A stretch of 5,684 nucleotides of DNA from an uncultured Oscillibacter sp. (GTDB taxonomy: Bacteria > Bacillota > Clostridia > Oscillospirales > Oscillospiraceae): assembly GCA_948435975.1 (NCBI GenBank), contig CAOJHG010000165.1, positions 1 to 5,684 on the forward strand, read 5' to 3'. The notes under the pieces are model-generated. The model made no database searches and had not been told where the DNA came from. It worked only from the letters and a program-made list of their open reading frames with translations. Shown here piece by piece: positions 1-5,345 of this stretch. Position numbers and translations under genes: made by a program. The number at the start of each line of letters is the position of its first letter. Within the stretch, counting starts at the first letter, position 1.

Positions 1-215
1 GTTTCCCCTGCCACGTCTTTCATGTGGTTATAGAAAATCTCGGCGTGCTCCTTCTCCTGTCCGGCAGTAAACTGGAACACCGCCTCCAGCACATGGAGCT
101 GCTGCTTCTGACAGATTCCCGCCGCGAAGGTGTAGCGGTTCCGGGCCTGGCTCTCTCCGGCGAAGGAACGCATCAGGTTTTGCAGGGTTTCGCTGTCTTT
201 CAGATTCACTGGCAT
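1..215 (-). CDS. Rubrerythrin family protein, N-terminal part (partial, runs off left edge)
   Basis: Rubrerythrins are cytoplasmic non-haem diiron proteins that reduce hydrogen peroxide in anaerobes, normally fed electrons through a rubredoxin-like domain or partner. The 71 visible residues form the start of the four-helix ferritin-like domain. GESQARNRY at residues 20-28 supplies the first iron-binding glutamate (E21). EKEH at 54-57 supplies the E-x-x-H pair (E54, H57), nearly the same positions as in classical rubrerythrin. The rest of the domain and any C-terminal rubredoxin domain lie outside the window, so the subtype is unknown. The start at 215 is chosen because AGGAGG (225-230) lies 9 nt upstream; an overlapping ATG at 220 reads only four codons. 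The gene follows the aminotransferase terminator on the same strand, and I see no clear promoter of its own. An oxidative-stress protein beside an oxygen-sensitive ferredoxin enzyme fits an anaerobe, but a functional link is inference. Confidence 0.9.
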   Translation of the reverse strand, partial: MPVNLKDSETLQNLMRSFAGESQARNRYTFAAGICQKQQLHVLEAVFQFTAGQEKEHAEIFYNHMKDVAGE

Positions 216-224
216 ATCATAGGA

Positions 225-230
225 CCTCCT
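225..230 (-). promoter_or_regulatory. Ribosome binding site deciding the rubrerythrin start
   Basis: AGGAGG on the minus strand is 4 nt from an ATG at 220 and 9 nt from an ATG at 215. The first ATG reads only M-I-C-Q before a stop, while the second opens the rubrerythrin frame. The start is therefore placed at 215. The two overlapping ATGs could compete for initiation. Confidence 0.75.
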
Positions 231-365
231 GTAATCGGATGTTGGAGGTAGTATGTGCCAAAAACGGCCAGTTCATGCACGCCCTGAGCGTTCCTGCCCC
301 CAGAGACCGCCGCGGAACACAGCTTGCGCAGGATGAGGACGCTCTCCGGCCTGGAAAAGCGGCGG

Positions 366-390
366 AAAAACAGGGGCCCCGCAGGACCCC
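366..390 (-). terminator. Rho-independent terminator after the branched-chain aminotransferase
   Basis: On the minus strand GGGGTCC, loop TGCG and GGGCCCC form a 7-bp stem (373-390; one G-T wobble), followed by TG and a run of five T (366-370). It begins 16 nt after the aminotransferase stop codon. It should end that transcript and separate it from the rubrerythrin gene. Confidence 0.8.
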
Positions 391-406
391 CATTCGTATT
401 CTGCGC

Positions 407-1483
407 TCAGCCCTGGCAGACGGGAACGATCCAGCCCTTGCTGTCCGGGAGCTTGCCCCACTGCATACCGGTCATGGTGTCGTAGAGCTTCTGGGTGGTG
501 GGACCAATCTTTCCGCCGTTGATAAAGACCTTGTCGCCCTTCCAGTCCAGCTCCTTCACGGGAGAAATGACGGCGGCGGTGCCTGTGCCGAAGACCTCCT
601 CCAGCCTGCCCTCGTGACCGGCCTTCATAACGTCGGCAATGTCCAGCCTGCCCTCAACGACCTCGATGCCCCAATCCTGAAGAAGCTCAATGCAGCTTCG
701 CCGGGTGACGCCGGGAAGAACGGTCCCTGTGCAGCCGGCGGTGTAGACCTTCCCATCAATCTTAAACATAATGTTCATGCTGCCGACTTCCTCGACGTAC
801 TTCTTTTCCACGCCGTCCAGCCACAGCACTTGGGCGAAGCCCTTCTGCTCGGCCAGCTCTCCGGCCTTGATGGAGGCCGCGTAGTTTCCGCCGCACTTGG
901 TAAAACCGGTCAGGCCGGGGGCTGCGCGGATATATTTGTCTTCCACGTAAATCCGGATGGGGTCGATGCCCTCTGCGTAGTACGCGCCGGAGGGAGAACA
1001 GATGATACAGAAAGTGTAGTGCTTGCTGGCATGGACGCCAAGGCCCACATCGGTAGCAATGACAAAGGGACGGATGTAGAGGGAAGCGCCGTCAGTATGA
1101 GGCACCCAATCCTTCTCCACTTCCACCAGGGCCTTGACCGCCTGAACAAAGTCATCCACGGGAATCAGGGGGATGCACATACGTTCTGAGGAGTCCTGCA
1201 TCCGCTGGCCGTTGCACTCGGGACGGAAGAGCTGAATTTGGTTTCCGGCGGTGCGGTATGCCTTCAAGCCCTCGAAAAGCTCCTGGGCGTAGTGGAAAAC
1301 CACAGTGGCGGGGTCCATCTGGAAGGGGGCGTAGGGGACAATGCGGGGGTCATGCCAGCCTTGGCCGTCGGTGTAGTCCAGAAGGAACATATGGTCCGTG
1401 AAAATCTTGGCGAAGCCCAGCTTGGTCTCATCGGCAGGCTTGGCCTTGGGAGCGTCGGTCTTGGTGATCTTGATATCCAGCAT
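407..1483 (-). CDS. ilvE: Branched-chain amino acid aminotransferase (class IV PLP enzyme)
   Basis: This cytoplasmic PLP enzyme transfers the amino group between valine, leucine or isoleucine and 2-oxoglutarate, giving or consuming the matching branched 2-oxoacids. At 358 residues it has the length of the longer BCAT type (eukaryote-like and found in many bacteria), rather than the shorter E. coli IlvE form. Fold-type IV signatures are visible: FEGLKAYR at 70-77; the Schiff-base lysine K196 in GFTKCGGNYAAS (193-204); EVGSMN at 232-237, whose glutamate contacts the pyridine nitrogen of PLP; TGTVLPGVTR at 252-261; and FGTGTAAVISP at 298-308. AAGGAG (1492-1497) sits 8 nt before the ATG. The gene has its own promoter and terminator, so it is a separate unit directly downstream of the oxidoreductase operon. 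The pairing suggests it feeds or drains the 2-oxoacid pool used by that enzyme. The family is clear; the physiological direction is not visible. Confidence 0.95.
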   Translation of the reverse strand: MLDIKITKTDAPKAKPADETKLGFAKIFTDHMFLLDYTDGQGWHDPRIVPYAPFQMDPATVVFHYAQELFEGLKAYRTAGNQIQLFRPECNGQRMQDSSERMCIPLIPVDDFVQAVKALVEVEKDWVPHTDGASLYIRPFVIATDVGLGVHASKHYTFCIICSPSGAYYAEGIDPIRIYVEDKYIRAAPGLTGFTKCGGNYAASIKAGELAEQKGFAQVLWLDGVEKKYVEEVGSMNIMFKIDGKVYTAGCTGTVLPGVTRRSCIELLQDWGIEVVEGRLDIADVMKAGHEGRLEEVFGTGTAAVISPVKELDWKGDKVFINGGKIGPTTQKLYDTMTGMQWGKLPDSKGWIVPVCQG

Positions 1484-1521
1484 TGCAAAGACTCCTTCGT
1501 ATTGTAGTATTGAGCGCGCTG

Positions 1522-1545
1522 GAGGCAGAGATTTCTTCCTGCCCC
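1522..1545 (-). other. Possible stem-loop in the aminotransferase 5' leader
   Basis: GGGGCAG and CTGCCTC (minus strand) can pair over 7 bp with one G-T wobble around a 10-nt loop. It lies in the roughly 75-nt leader between the predicted transcription start and the ATG. No T run follows, so it is not an intrinsic terminator. I see no T-box sequence and no leader peptide rich in branched-chain codons. It may only stabilise the message or be chance. Confidence 0.3.
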
Positions 1546-1564
1546 GGCGGTTCTTTCCCTATTA

Positions 1565-1593
1565 GTTATACGCCGGTTGAACCGCAAAGTCAA
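1565..1593 (-). promoter_or_regulatory. Sigma-70-type promoter of the branched-chain aminotransferase gene
   Basis: On the minus strand the -35 element is TTGACT (1588-1593; 5 of 6 consensus bases) and the -10 element is TATAAC (1565-1570; 5 of 6), with an exactly 17-bp spacer. The expected transcription start is near 1558, about 75 nt before the ATG. It lies directly after the terminator of the upstream operon, so the aminotransferase appears to be transcribed independently. Confidence 0.8.
1574..1584. promoter_or_regulatory. Candidate operator: 11-bp inverted repeat in the aminotransferase promoter spacer
   Basis: CGGTTGAACCG is a perfect 5-bp inverted repeat around a single central base. 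It lies wholly between the -35 and -10 elements, where a bound protein would block RNA polymerase. Its core reads GGT-N3-ACC, which resembles the core of sites bound by FadR-subfamily GntR regulators (TGGT-N3-ACCA). A gene for such a regulator lies at 5346. Assigning the site to that protein is inference, and an 11-bp dyad in GC-rich DNA may be chance. Confidence 0.4.
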
Positions 1594-1633
1594 CCACGGA
1601 CGGGCGAAAAAGTGCTGCCAGCGTCTGGAACTG

Positions 1634-1661
1634 AAAAGGAGGGGACCCGGTCCGGCCTCCT
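1634..1661 (-). terminator. Rho-independent terminator of the oxidoreductase operon
   Basis: On the minus strand AGGAGG, a 2-nt CC bulge and GGAC pair with GTCC-CCTCCT around the loop CGG. This gives about 10 bp of strong stem, ending in a short T run (TTTT at 1634-1637, the first T paired). It starts about 42 nt after the gamma-subunit stop codon and lies just upstream of the aminotransferase promoter. The short T run leaves room for some read-through into the aminotransferase gene. Confidence 0.75.
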
Positions 1662-1703
1662 CCTGTGCAGTTCTTATTCACGTCCGCAGGCCCAAAGGAC
1701 CCC

Positions 1704-2276
1704 TTATGCGGTACAGGCCGCATCTGTGGGTACAGGGCGCTCCGTTCCGCACCTCATGCCCCGGCGAAACGCCTCCAGATTCAGCGGGACCAGCTTTGCC
1801 TTGGCTCCAGTGAACATGTGGACGATCATACTCTTGATGGTCTCCGGCTGCAAGGCTCCGGTGGCAGAGACATAAGCCCCCAGCATCACCATGTTTGCCG
1901 CCTTCGGGTTTCCCAGCTCATAGGCGATGGACTCGCAGGGAACATACAGCGTCCGTACATCCGCCCGGCCAAACGGCTCCTTTACTACAGAGCTGTTCAC
2001 CAGCACCAGCCCGCCGGAAACTGCCAGAGGGCCGAATTTGCCGATAGACGGCGCATTCATGGCAATCAGCTCGGTCGGGTGGGTGAAGACCGGAGAGCCG
2101 ATTCTCCTGCTGGAAAGCACTACAGAGCAATTTGCCGTTCCGCCCCGCATCTCAGGACCGTAGGAGGGGGCCCAGGTGACGTTCAGGCCCTCCGCCATAC
2201 CGGCTTCCACCAGGTTCTTGCCGATGGACATTACGCCCTGCCCGCCAAAACCGGAAATGATGATCTCCTTTTTCAT
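1704..2276 (-). CDS. 2-oxoacid:ferredoxin oxidoreductase, gamma subunit
   Basis: This is the gamma subunit of the four-subunit VOR/KOR-type complex. In related enzymes this domain helps form the CoA-binding part of the heterotetramer. The protein has 190 residues, normal for a free-standing gamma subunit. It starts with the typical beta-strand and glycine loop, GFGGQGV at residues 9-15. YGPEMRGGTANCSVV follows at about 45-59, with the highly conserved P-E-M-R-G-G-x-x-N pattern of the family. The start at 2276 is preferred over an in-frame ATG at 2312, which would add an arginine-rich 12-residue tail lying inside the beta-subunit gene. GGAGG lies about 9 nt upstream of 2276. The start is one base beyond the beta-subunit stop, indicating translational coupling. 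It is the last gene of the operon, followed by a terminator. Confidence 0.93.
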   Translation of the reverse strand: MKKEIIISGFGGQGVMSIGKNLVEAGMAEGLNVTWAPSYGPEMRGGTANCSVVLSSRRIGSPVFTHPTELIAMNAPSIGKFGPLAVSGGLVLVNSSVVKEPFGRADVRTLYVPCESIAYELGNPKAANMVMLGAYVSATGALQPETIKSMIVHMFTGAKAKLVPLNLEAFRRGMRCGTERPVPTDAACTA

Positions 2277-2277
2277 T

Positions 2278-3039
2278 TCAACGCACCTCCGCCTTCTCCG
2301 TGATTTCCACATCCTTGACGACGCCCAGGGGATAATAAGGGATCATGTTTTCCTTCAGCCATTGGACGGCCTTCACCGGCGTCATGCCCCAATTGGTAGG
2401 ACAGGTAGACAGGACTTCCACAAAGGTAAAGCCCTCCCGGTTCATCTGCTTGGTGAAGGCTTTTTTCACAGCCCGTTTCGCTTTGTTCAGGTTCGCAATG
2501 TCCGTTACGCACACCCGCTCAGCATACACGCAGCCATCCAGGGTCGCCAGCATCTCCGCTACCCGAATCGGCATTCCCGCCTGCTCAACGGTGCGCCCGC
2601 TCTGGCAGGTAGTGGCCTTCTGTCCAATCAGTGTGGTGGGGGCCATCTGTCCGCCGGTCATGCCGTAAATGGCGTTATTGACAAAGATCGTGGTGAACTT
2701 CTCGCCCCTCATGGCCGCATGAACGATTTCCGCCGCGCCGATGGAGGCCAGATCACCGTCCCCCTGATAGGTAAACACAGCCTGATTAGGGTGGGTCCGC
2801 TTCACGCCGGTGGCCACAGCGGGCGCACGGCCATGAGCGGCTTCCAGCATATCGCAGCTAAAATAGTTATAGGCAAACACGGAACAGCCCACGGGACACA
2901 CGCCGACGGCCTCGTCCAGCAGTCCCAGCTCCACCAGGGATTCCGCTACCAGCTTATGGATAATACCGTGGTGGCAGCCGGGGCAGTAGTGCAGCTCAGC
3001 ATCCGTCAGCCCCTTGGATTTCTCATAAATGACCGCCAT
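2278..3039 (-). CDS. 2-oxoacid:ferredoxin oxidoreductase, beta subunit (thiamine pyrophosphate-binding)
   Basis: This catalytic subunit carries thiamine pyrophosphate and a proximal [4Fe-4S] cluster. With the other subunits it catalyses 2-oxoacid + CoA + oxidised ferredoxin to acyl-CoA + CO2 + reduced ferredoxin. At 253 residues it is the usual free-standing length. CPGC at 19-22 supplies two probable cluster cysteines; C48 or C52 and C213 (in STCPTNWGMTP) are the likely remaining ligands. HGRAPAVATGVK (69-80) is the conserved loop before the cofactor site. The TPP/Mg motif is GDGD at 93-96, ending in NN at 121-122 and followed by YGMTGGQ. AAGGAGG precedes the ATG by 9 nt. The gene overlaps the end of vorB by 17 bp, so the two are probably translated together. 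Residues alone do not distinguish branched-chain from 2-oxoglutarate specificity; the free-standing subunit arrangement and the neighbouring aminotransferase favour branched-chain substrates. Confidence 0.95.
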   Translation of the reverse strand: MAVIYEKSKGLTDAELHYCPGCHHGIIHKLVAESLVELGLLDEAVGVCPVGCSVFAYNYFSCDMLEAAHGRAPAVATGVKRTHPNQAVFTYQGDGDLASIGAAEIVHAAMRGEKFTTIFVNNAIYGMTGGQMAPTTLIGQKATTCQSGRTVEQAGMPIRVAEMLATLDGCVYAERVCVTDIANLNKAKRAVKKAFTKQMNREGFTFVEVLSTCPTNWGMTPVKAVQWLKENMIPYYPLGVVKDVEITEKAEVR

Positions 3040-4111
3040 GCTGCTGGACCTCCTTCCATGCCGTCCACGCGGCGTCCGCCATTTCCTCTACCGTAGGCAT
3101 CACGCCTCCCGCATGGCCCAGGTAACGGATGGGCTTTTGTCCCTCCACCGCCAGACGCACATCATCAAGCATCTGACCGGTGGAACTCATTTCCACATCC
3201 AGGATGACTTTTACCTGGCCGCTTCCCGCCAGCTCATGGAGAGGCGCCTCCGGGAAGGGCCATAGGGTGATTGGCCGGAACAGTCCCGCTTTCAATCCAC
3301 CGGCGCGGAGCTCTTCAATGGCGGAAAGGGCGATTCGGGCAGGGGTGCCGTAAGCGGTGATAATCAATTCCGCGTCCTCGCAGTTCACAGCAGACCAGCG
3401 GGTTTCCTTCTCTTCCATCTCGGCGTATTTCACCGTCAGGCGCTGGTTCAGTTCCTCGCAGGACTCCGGGTCTAAGTACAGAGAGTTGATGACGTTGTGC
3501 CTGGCCCGCCCCCGCCGTCCGCTGGCAGCCCAGTCCTTCGGCGGCAGGTCCCGCTTGGGGATGGGACGCCACTCAATGGGTTCCATCATCTGCCCAATCA
3601 GACCATCGCAGACCACCATGACGGGATTTCGGTACTGGTCCGCAATATCGAACGCCTCCTGCACAAAGTCTACGGTTTCCTGGATATCAAAAGGTGCCAG
3701 GACCAGGGTGCGGTAATCTCCGTTGCCGCCGCCGCGGGTCGCCTGAAAATAGTCCCCCTGGCCGGGCTGAATGGTGCCCAGGCCCGGTCCGCCCCGCATA
3801 CAGTTCACAATTACGCAGGGCAGCTCTGACGCGGCCAGATAGGTAATACCCTCCTGCTTCAAGCTGATGCCCGGAGAGGATGAAGAGGTCATAGCCCGCA
3901 TTCCGGACCCGGCGGCGCCATAGACCATGTTGACCGCCGCAATCTCAGACTCCGACTGAACGAACACGCCTCCTGCGGCGGGGAGGTGGACGGACATGTA
4001 TTCCGGGACCTCGCTCTGCGGTGTAATAGGGTAGCCGAAGAAACAGTCGCAGCCCGCCCGGATAGCGGCTTCCGCAATCGCTTCATTCCCTTTCCATAGT
4101 TCCTTAGCCAT
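3023..4111 (-). CDS. vorB: 2-oxoacid:ferredoxin oxidoreductase, alpha subunit (VorB-type, probable 2-oxoisovalerate)
   Basis: The alpha subunit supplies the pyrimidine-binding domain that works with the beta subunit on thiamine pyrophosphate, followed by a transketolase-C-like domain. Using the start at 4111 it has 362 residues, typical of VorB-type alpha subunits. Visible motifs are GYPITPQSE at 26-34, QSESE at 52-56 (E56 is the probable glutamate facing the TPP aminopyrimidine), TSSSSPG at 75-81 and RGGPGLGT at 106-113. The gene lies between the ferredoxin-like delta subunit and the beta subunit, and its end overlaps the beta start by 17 bp. The order delta-alpha-beta-gamma matches ketoisovalerate oxidoreductase operons as I know them. 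A 2-oxoglutarate or broad-specificity enzyme remains possible. An in-frame ATG at 4120 would add MIQ, but it is only 1 nt from the Shine-Dalgarno sequence. Confidence 0.92.
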   Translation of the reverse strand: MAKELWKGNEAIAEAAIRAGCDCFFGYPITPQSEVPEYMSVHLPAAGGVFVQSESEIAAVNMVYGAAGSGMRAMTSSSSPGISLKQEGITYLAASELPCVIVNCMRGGPGLGTIQPGQGDYFQATRGGGNGDYRTLVLAPFDIQETVDFVQEAFDIADQYRNPVMVVCDGLIGQMMEPIEWRPIPKRDLPPKDWAASGRRGRARHNVINSLYLDPESCEELNQRLTVKYAEMEEKETRWSAVNCEDAELIITAYGTPARIALSAIEELRAGGLKAGLFRPITLWPFPEAPLHELAGSGQVKVILDVEMSSTGQMLDDVRLAVEGQKPIRYLGHAGGVMPTVEEMADAAWTAWKEVQQHGGHL

Positions 4112-4121
4112 CTGAATCATG

Positions 4122-4128
4122 CCTCCTT
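4122..4128 (-). promoter_or_regulatory. Ribosome binding site deciding the vorB start
   Basis: AAGGAGG on the minus strand is 1 nt before the ATG at 4120 and 10 nt before the ATG at 4111. A 1-nt spacing cannot support normal initiation, so the start is placed at 4111 (MAKELWKG). Confidence 0.7.
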
Positions 4129-4180
4129 GGTCAAGGTGTCCCGCGTCATGAACGATTTGGGCATTCGTCTCTGCGGCGTG

Positions 4181-4393
4181 TCACAGTTTCTCCACAGTGA
4201 TAATGGAGTCGGGGCAGATTTTCGCGCAGCTCGCGCAGGCGATGCACTGTGACAGGTCTGTTACCGACGCGGGGTGATAGCCTTTGCGGTTGATTACAGT
4301 CTCGTCAATGGCAACGATGTGCTTGGGACAGACGGACGCACACAGCTCACAGCCCTTGCACCGGTCCGATTGAAAGGTTATTTTCACAGCCAT
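4181..4393 (-). CDS. 2-oxoacid:ferredoxin oxidoreductase, delta subunit (2x[4Fe-4S] ferredoxin-like)
   Basis: This 70-residue ferredoxin-like protein carries two complete [4Fe-4S] motifs: C12-x2-C15-x2-C18-x3-C22 and C50-x2-C53-x2-C56-x3-C60, each followed by proline. As the delta subunit it passes electrons from the proximal cluster of the beta subunit to free ferredoxin. The spacing between the motifs (about 27 residues) is that of oxidoreductase delta subunits and bacterial-type ferredoxins. AAGGAGG lies 9 nt upstream of the start. The gene follows the NTPase by 43 bp and precedes vorB by 69 bp; neither gap shows a terminator or promoter, so it belongs to the operon. It could also be read as a stand-alone ferredoxin, but its position makes the subunit role far more likely. 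Confidence 0.93.
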   Translation of the reverse strand: MAVKITFQSDRCKGCELCASVCPKHIVAIDETVINRKGYHPASVTDLSQCIACASCAKICPDSIITVEKL

Positions 4394-4436
4394 ATGGTTC
4401 AGCCTCCTTATGGCGATTTTTTGTTTGGAATCCTTC

Positions 4437-5138
4437 TCAGAGCGGGGCGGATAGTGCAGTTCCCCGGCCTGCCTCCCAGGGCTTTTTCATGTGGATTTCA
4501 ATAGGGAACACCGGCAAATCCGCCAGCGCCTCTAAAAAGTGCGCCTCCGCCATGTGGCACAGCGCCGGAATCCCCGTCTGCCGGGAGACCTCCTCCATCA
4601 GCGCGGCCCCCTTCCGGACCTCTTCCGGCGTGGTCTCCCCGCAGAGGTGGGTATTGTTCACCAGCCCTGTACAGGTCAGCCCTGTGACGGCCTCAATGCT
4701 CCTCAGACAATTGACCGCGCTCTCCGGGGAGCGAACCTCCGGCCGGTTGGCGTTCAGAACGTACAGCATCTGATAATCCTCCTGAACGATTTTCGGCCGG
4801 AAGCGCGCCAGCACTCTTGCCCCCGCCGGGTCGCCTCCCGCGTCGATGATCCCTCGAATTCCCCGGTCCTCCAGTAATGTCAGGACCTCCGCGGGCAGAG
4901 CCGGAACGTCTGCGTCGCTGCACGCCTGGGAGCTGGAAATCACCCGGACCCCTGCCGCCTCCAGCAGCGGCTTCCGCTCACGGGAACGAAAATAGGGGTT
5001 TACGATGTCCAGGTCCGCCAGCATGACGCCGGGACCTTCTGCCGCCATTGCCAGGGCCAGATTGACGGCGAATTCTGTTTTCCCCACGCCGTAATGCCCT
5101 GTCACGATGGTCAGGCGGCGGGTTCCCAACTGGTCCAT
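4437..5138 (-). CDS. P-loop NTPase of unknown function, first gene of the oxidoreductase operon
   Basis: The 233-residue soluble protein has a Walker A motif GHYGVGKT at 14-21. The broad fold resembles the MinD/ParA/CobQ group of P-loop ATPases: after the P-loop and helix comes DLDIVNPYFRSRE at 42-54 (switch-I-like position), then a Walker-B-like strand IIDAGGDPAGA at 97-107, then LNANRP at 128-133, and NNTHLCGETT at 161-170, where this class recognises the base. It lacks the signature lysine of the deviant Walker A motif (GKGGxGKT); histidine 15 stands in its place. It also has no CxxC of the Mrp/NBP35 Fe-S scaffold type and no membrane segment. AGGAGG is 8 nt upstream of the ATG. As first gene of the operon it may help assemble or activate the Fe-S/TPP enzyme, or have an unrelated regulatory role. 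I cannot assign a substrate. Confidence 0.85.
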   Translation of the reverse strand: MDQLGTRRLTIVTGHYGVGKTEFAVNLALAMAAEGPGVMLADLDIVNPYFRSRERKPLLEAAGVRVISSSQACSDADVPALPAEVLTLLEDRGIRGIIDAGGDPAGARVLARFRPKIVQEDYQMLYVLNANRPEVRSPESAVNCLRSIEAVTGLTCTGLVNNTHLCGETTPEEVRKGAALMEEVSRQTGIPALCHMAEAHFLEALADLPVFPIEIHMKKPWEAGRGTALSAPL

Positions 5139-5187
5139 GGGGCTCCCCTCCTGCGTTGTATGATTTTATTCGATGTAGTATGATGTC

Positions 5188-5217
5188 ATTGTATACCAGC
5201 AGGTCCTCAGATGTCAA
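5188..5217 (-). promoter_or_regulatory. Sigma-70-type promoter of the NTPase-oxidoreductase operon
   Basis: On the minus strand the -35 element TTGACA (5212-5217) matches consensus perfectly. An 18-bp spacer leads to TACAAT (5188-5193; 5 of 6). An alternative -10, TATACA (5190-5195), would use a 16-bp spacer and has a TG extension. Transcription should start near 5181, giving a leader of about 42 nt. The promoter is back to back with that of the GntR gene: the two -35 elements are 8 bp apart. Confidence 0.75.
5189..5198. promoter_or_regulatory. Candidate GntR-family operator over the -10 element of the operon promoter
   Basis: TTGTATACCA (plus strand) is centred on the palindrome GTATAC, with matching outer T/A and one mismatch between. 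Sites of the form T-N-GTATAC-N-A are known for FCD-type GntR regulators. It overlaps the -10 element of the minus-strand operon, a position expected for a repressor. A GntR gene starts 148 bp away on the other strand. The pairing of regulator and site is inferred. Confidence 0.45.
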
Positions 5218-5225
5218 GTCAAACC

Positions 5226-5254
5226 TTGTCTTTTTCTGAAAAATGCGCTATATT
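5226..5254 (+). promoter_or_regulatory. Probable promoter of the GntR-family regulator gene
   Basis: TTGTCT (5226-5231; 4 of 6 consensus bases), a 17-bp spacer and TATATT (5249-5254; 5 of 6) form a plausible sigma-70 promoter. Transcription would start near 5261, leaving a leader of about 85 nt that contains a pair of TTCCAGCG repeats. It diverges from the operon promoter, so one bound regulator could affect both. Confidence 0.6.
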
Positions 5255-5285
5255 ACTAAGGTGTGATTCGCGTTTTTGGCGATAT

Positions 5286-5303
5286 TTCCAGCGGATTCCA
5301 GCG
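5286..5303 (+). repeat. Two TTCCAGCG direct repeats in the leader of the GntR gene
   Basis: The 8-bp sequence TTCCAGCG occurs at 5286-5293 and 5296-5303, exactly 10 bp apart, so the copies lie on the same face of the helix. They sit downstream of the predicted start of the regulator transcript, where a bound protein could block elongation. They may be chance. Confidence 0.4.
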
Positions 5304-5345
5304 CGTGGAGACAGATGTCCGCCCAGAGGGAAGGAGAAAACACCG

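Noticed and set aside
239..1189. Long open frame of 316 codons on the plus strand
   Set aside because: It lies antisense to the aminotransferase, whose motifs are clear. It shows no family signature and is a shadow of high-GC coding sequence.
1484..1560. T-box or leader-peptide attenuator before the aminotransferase gene
   Set aside because: The leader is only about 75 nt, lacks a T-box sequence and any small open frame with branched-chain codons, and the stem-loop has no T run.
1665..2303. Open frame of 212 codons on the plus strand
   Set aside because: It lies antisense to the gamma subunit, with no recognisable domain.
2277..2312. Longer start of the gamma subunit at 2312
   Set aside because: It would add an arginine-rich 12-residue tail inside the beta gene. 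The conserved N-terminus (MKKEIIISGFGGQG) and a proper Shine-Dalgarno sequence support 2276.
2176..3096. Open frame of 306 codons on the plus strand
   Set aside because: It lies antisense to the beta subunit and the end of vorB. The composition is rich in histidine and arginine, with no recognisable domain.
5166..5189. Seven-codon open frame at the start of the operon leader (ATG at 5189, minus)
   Set aside because: Its ATG overlaps the -10 element and lies upstream of the predicted transcription start, so it would not be transcribed from this promoter.
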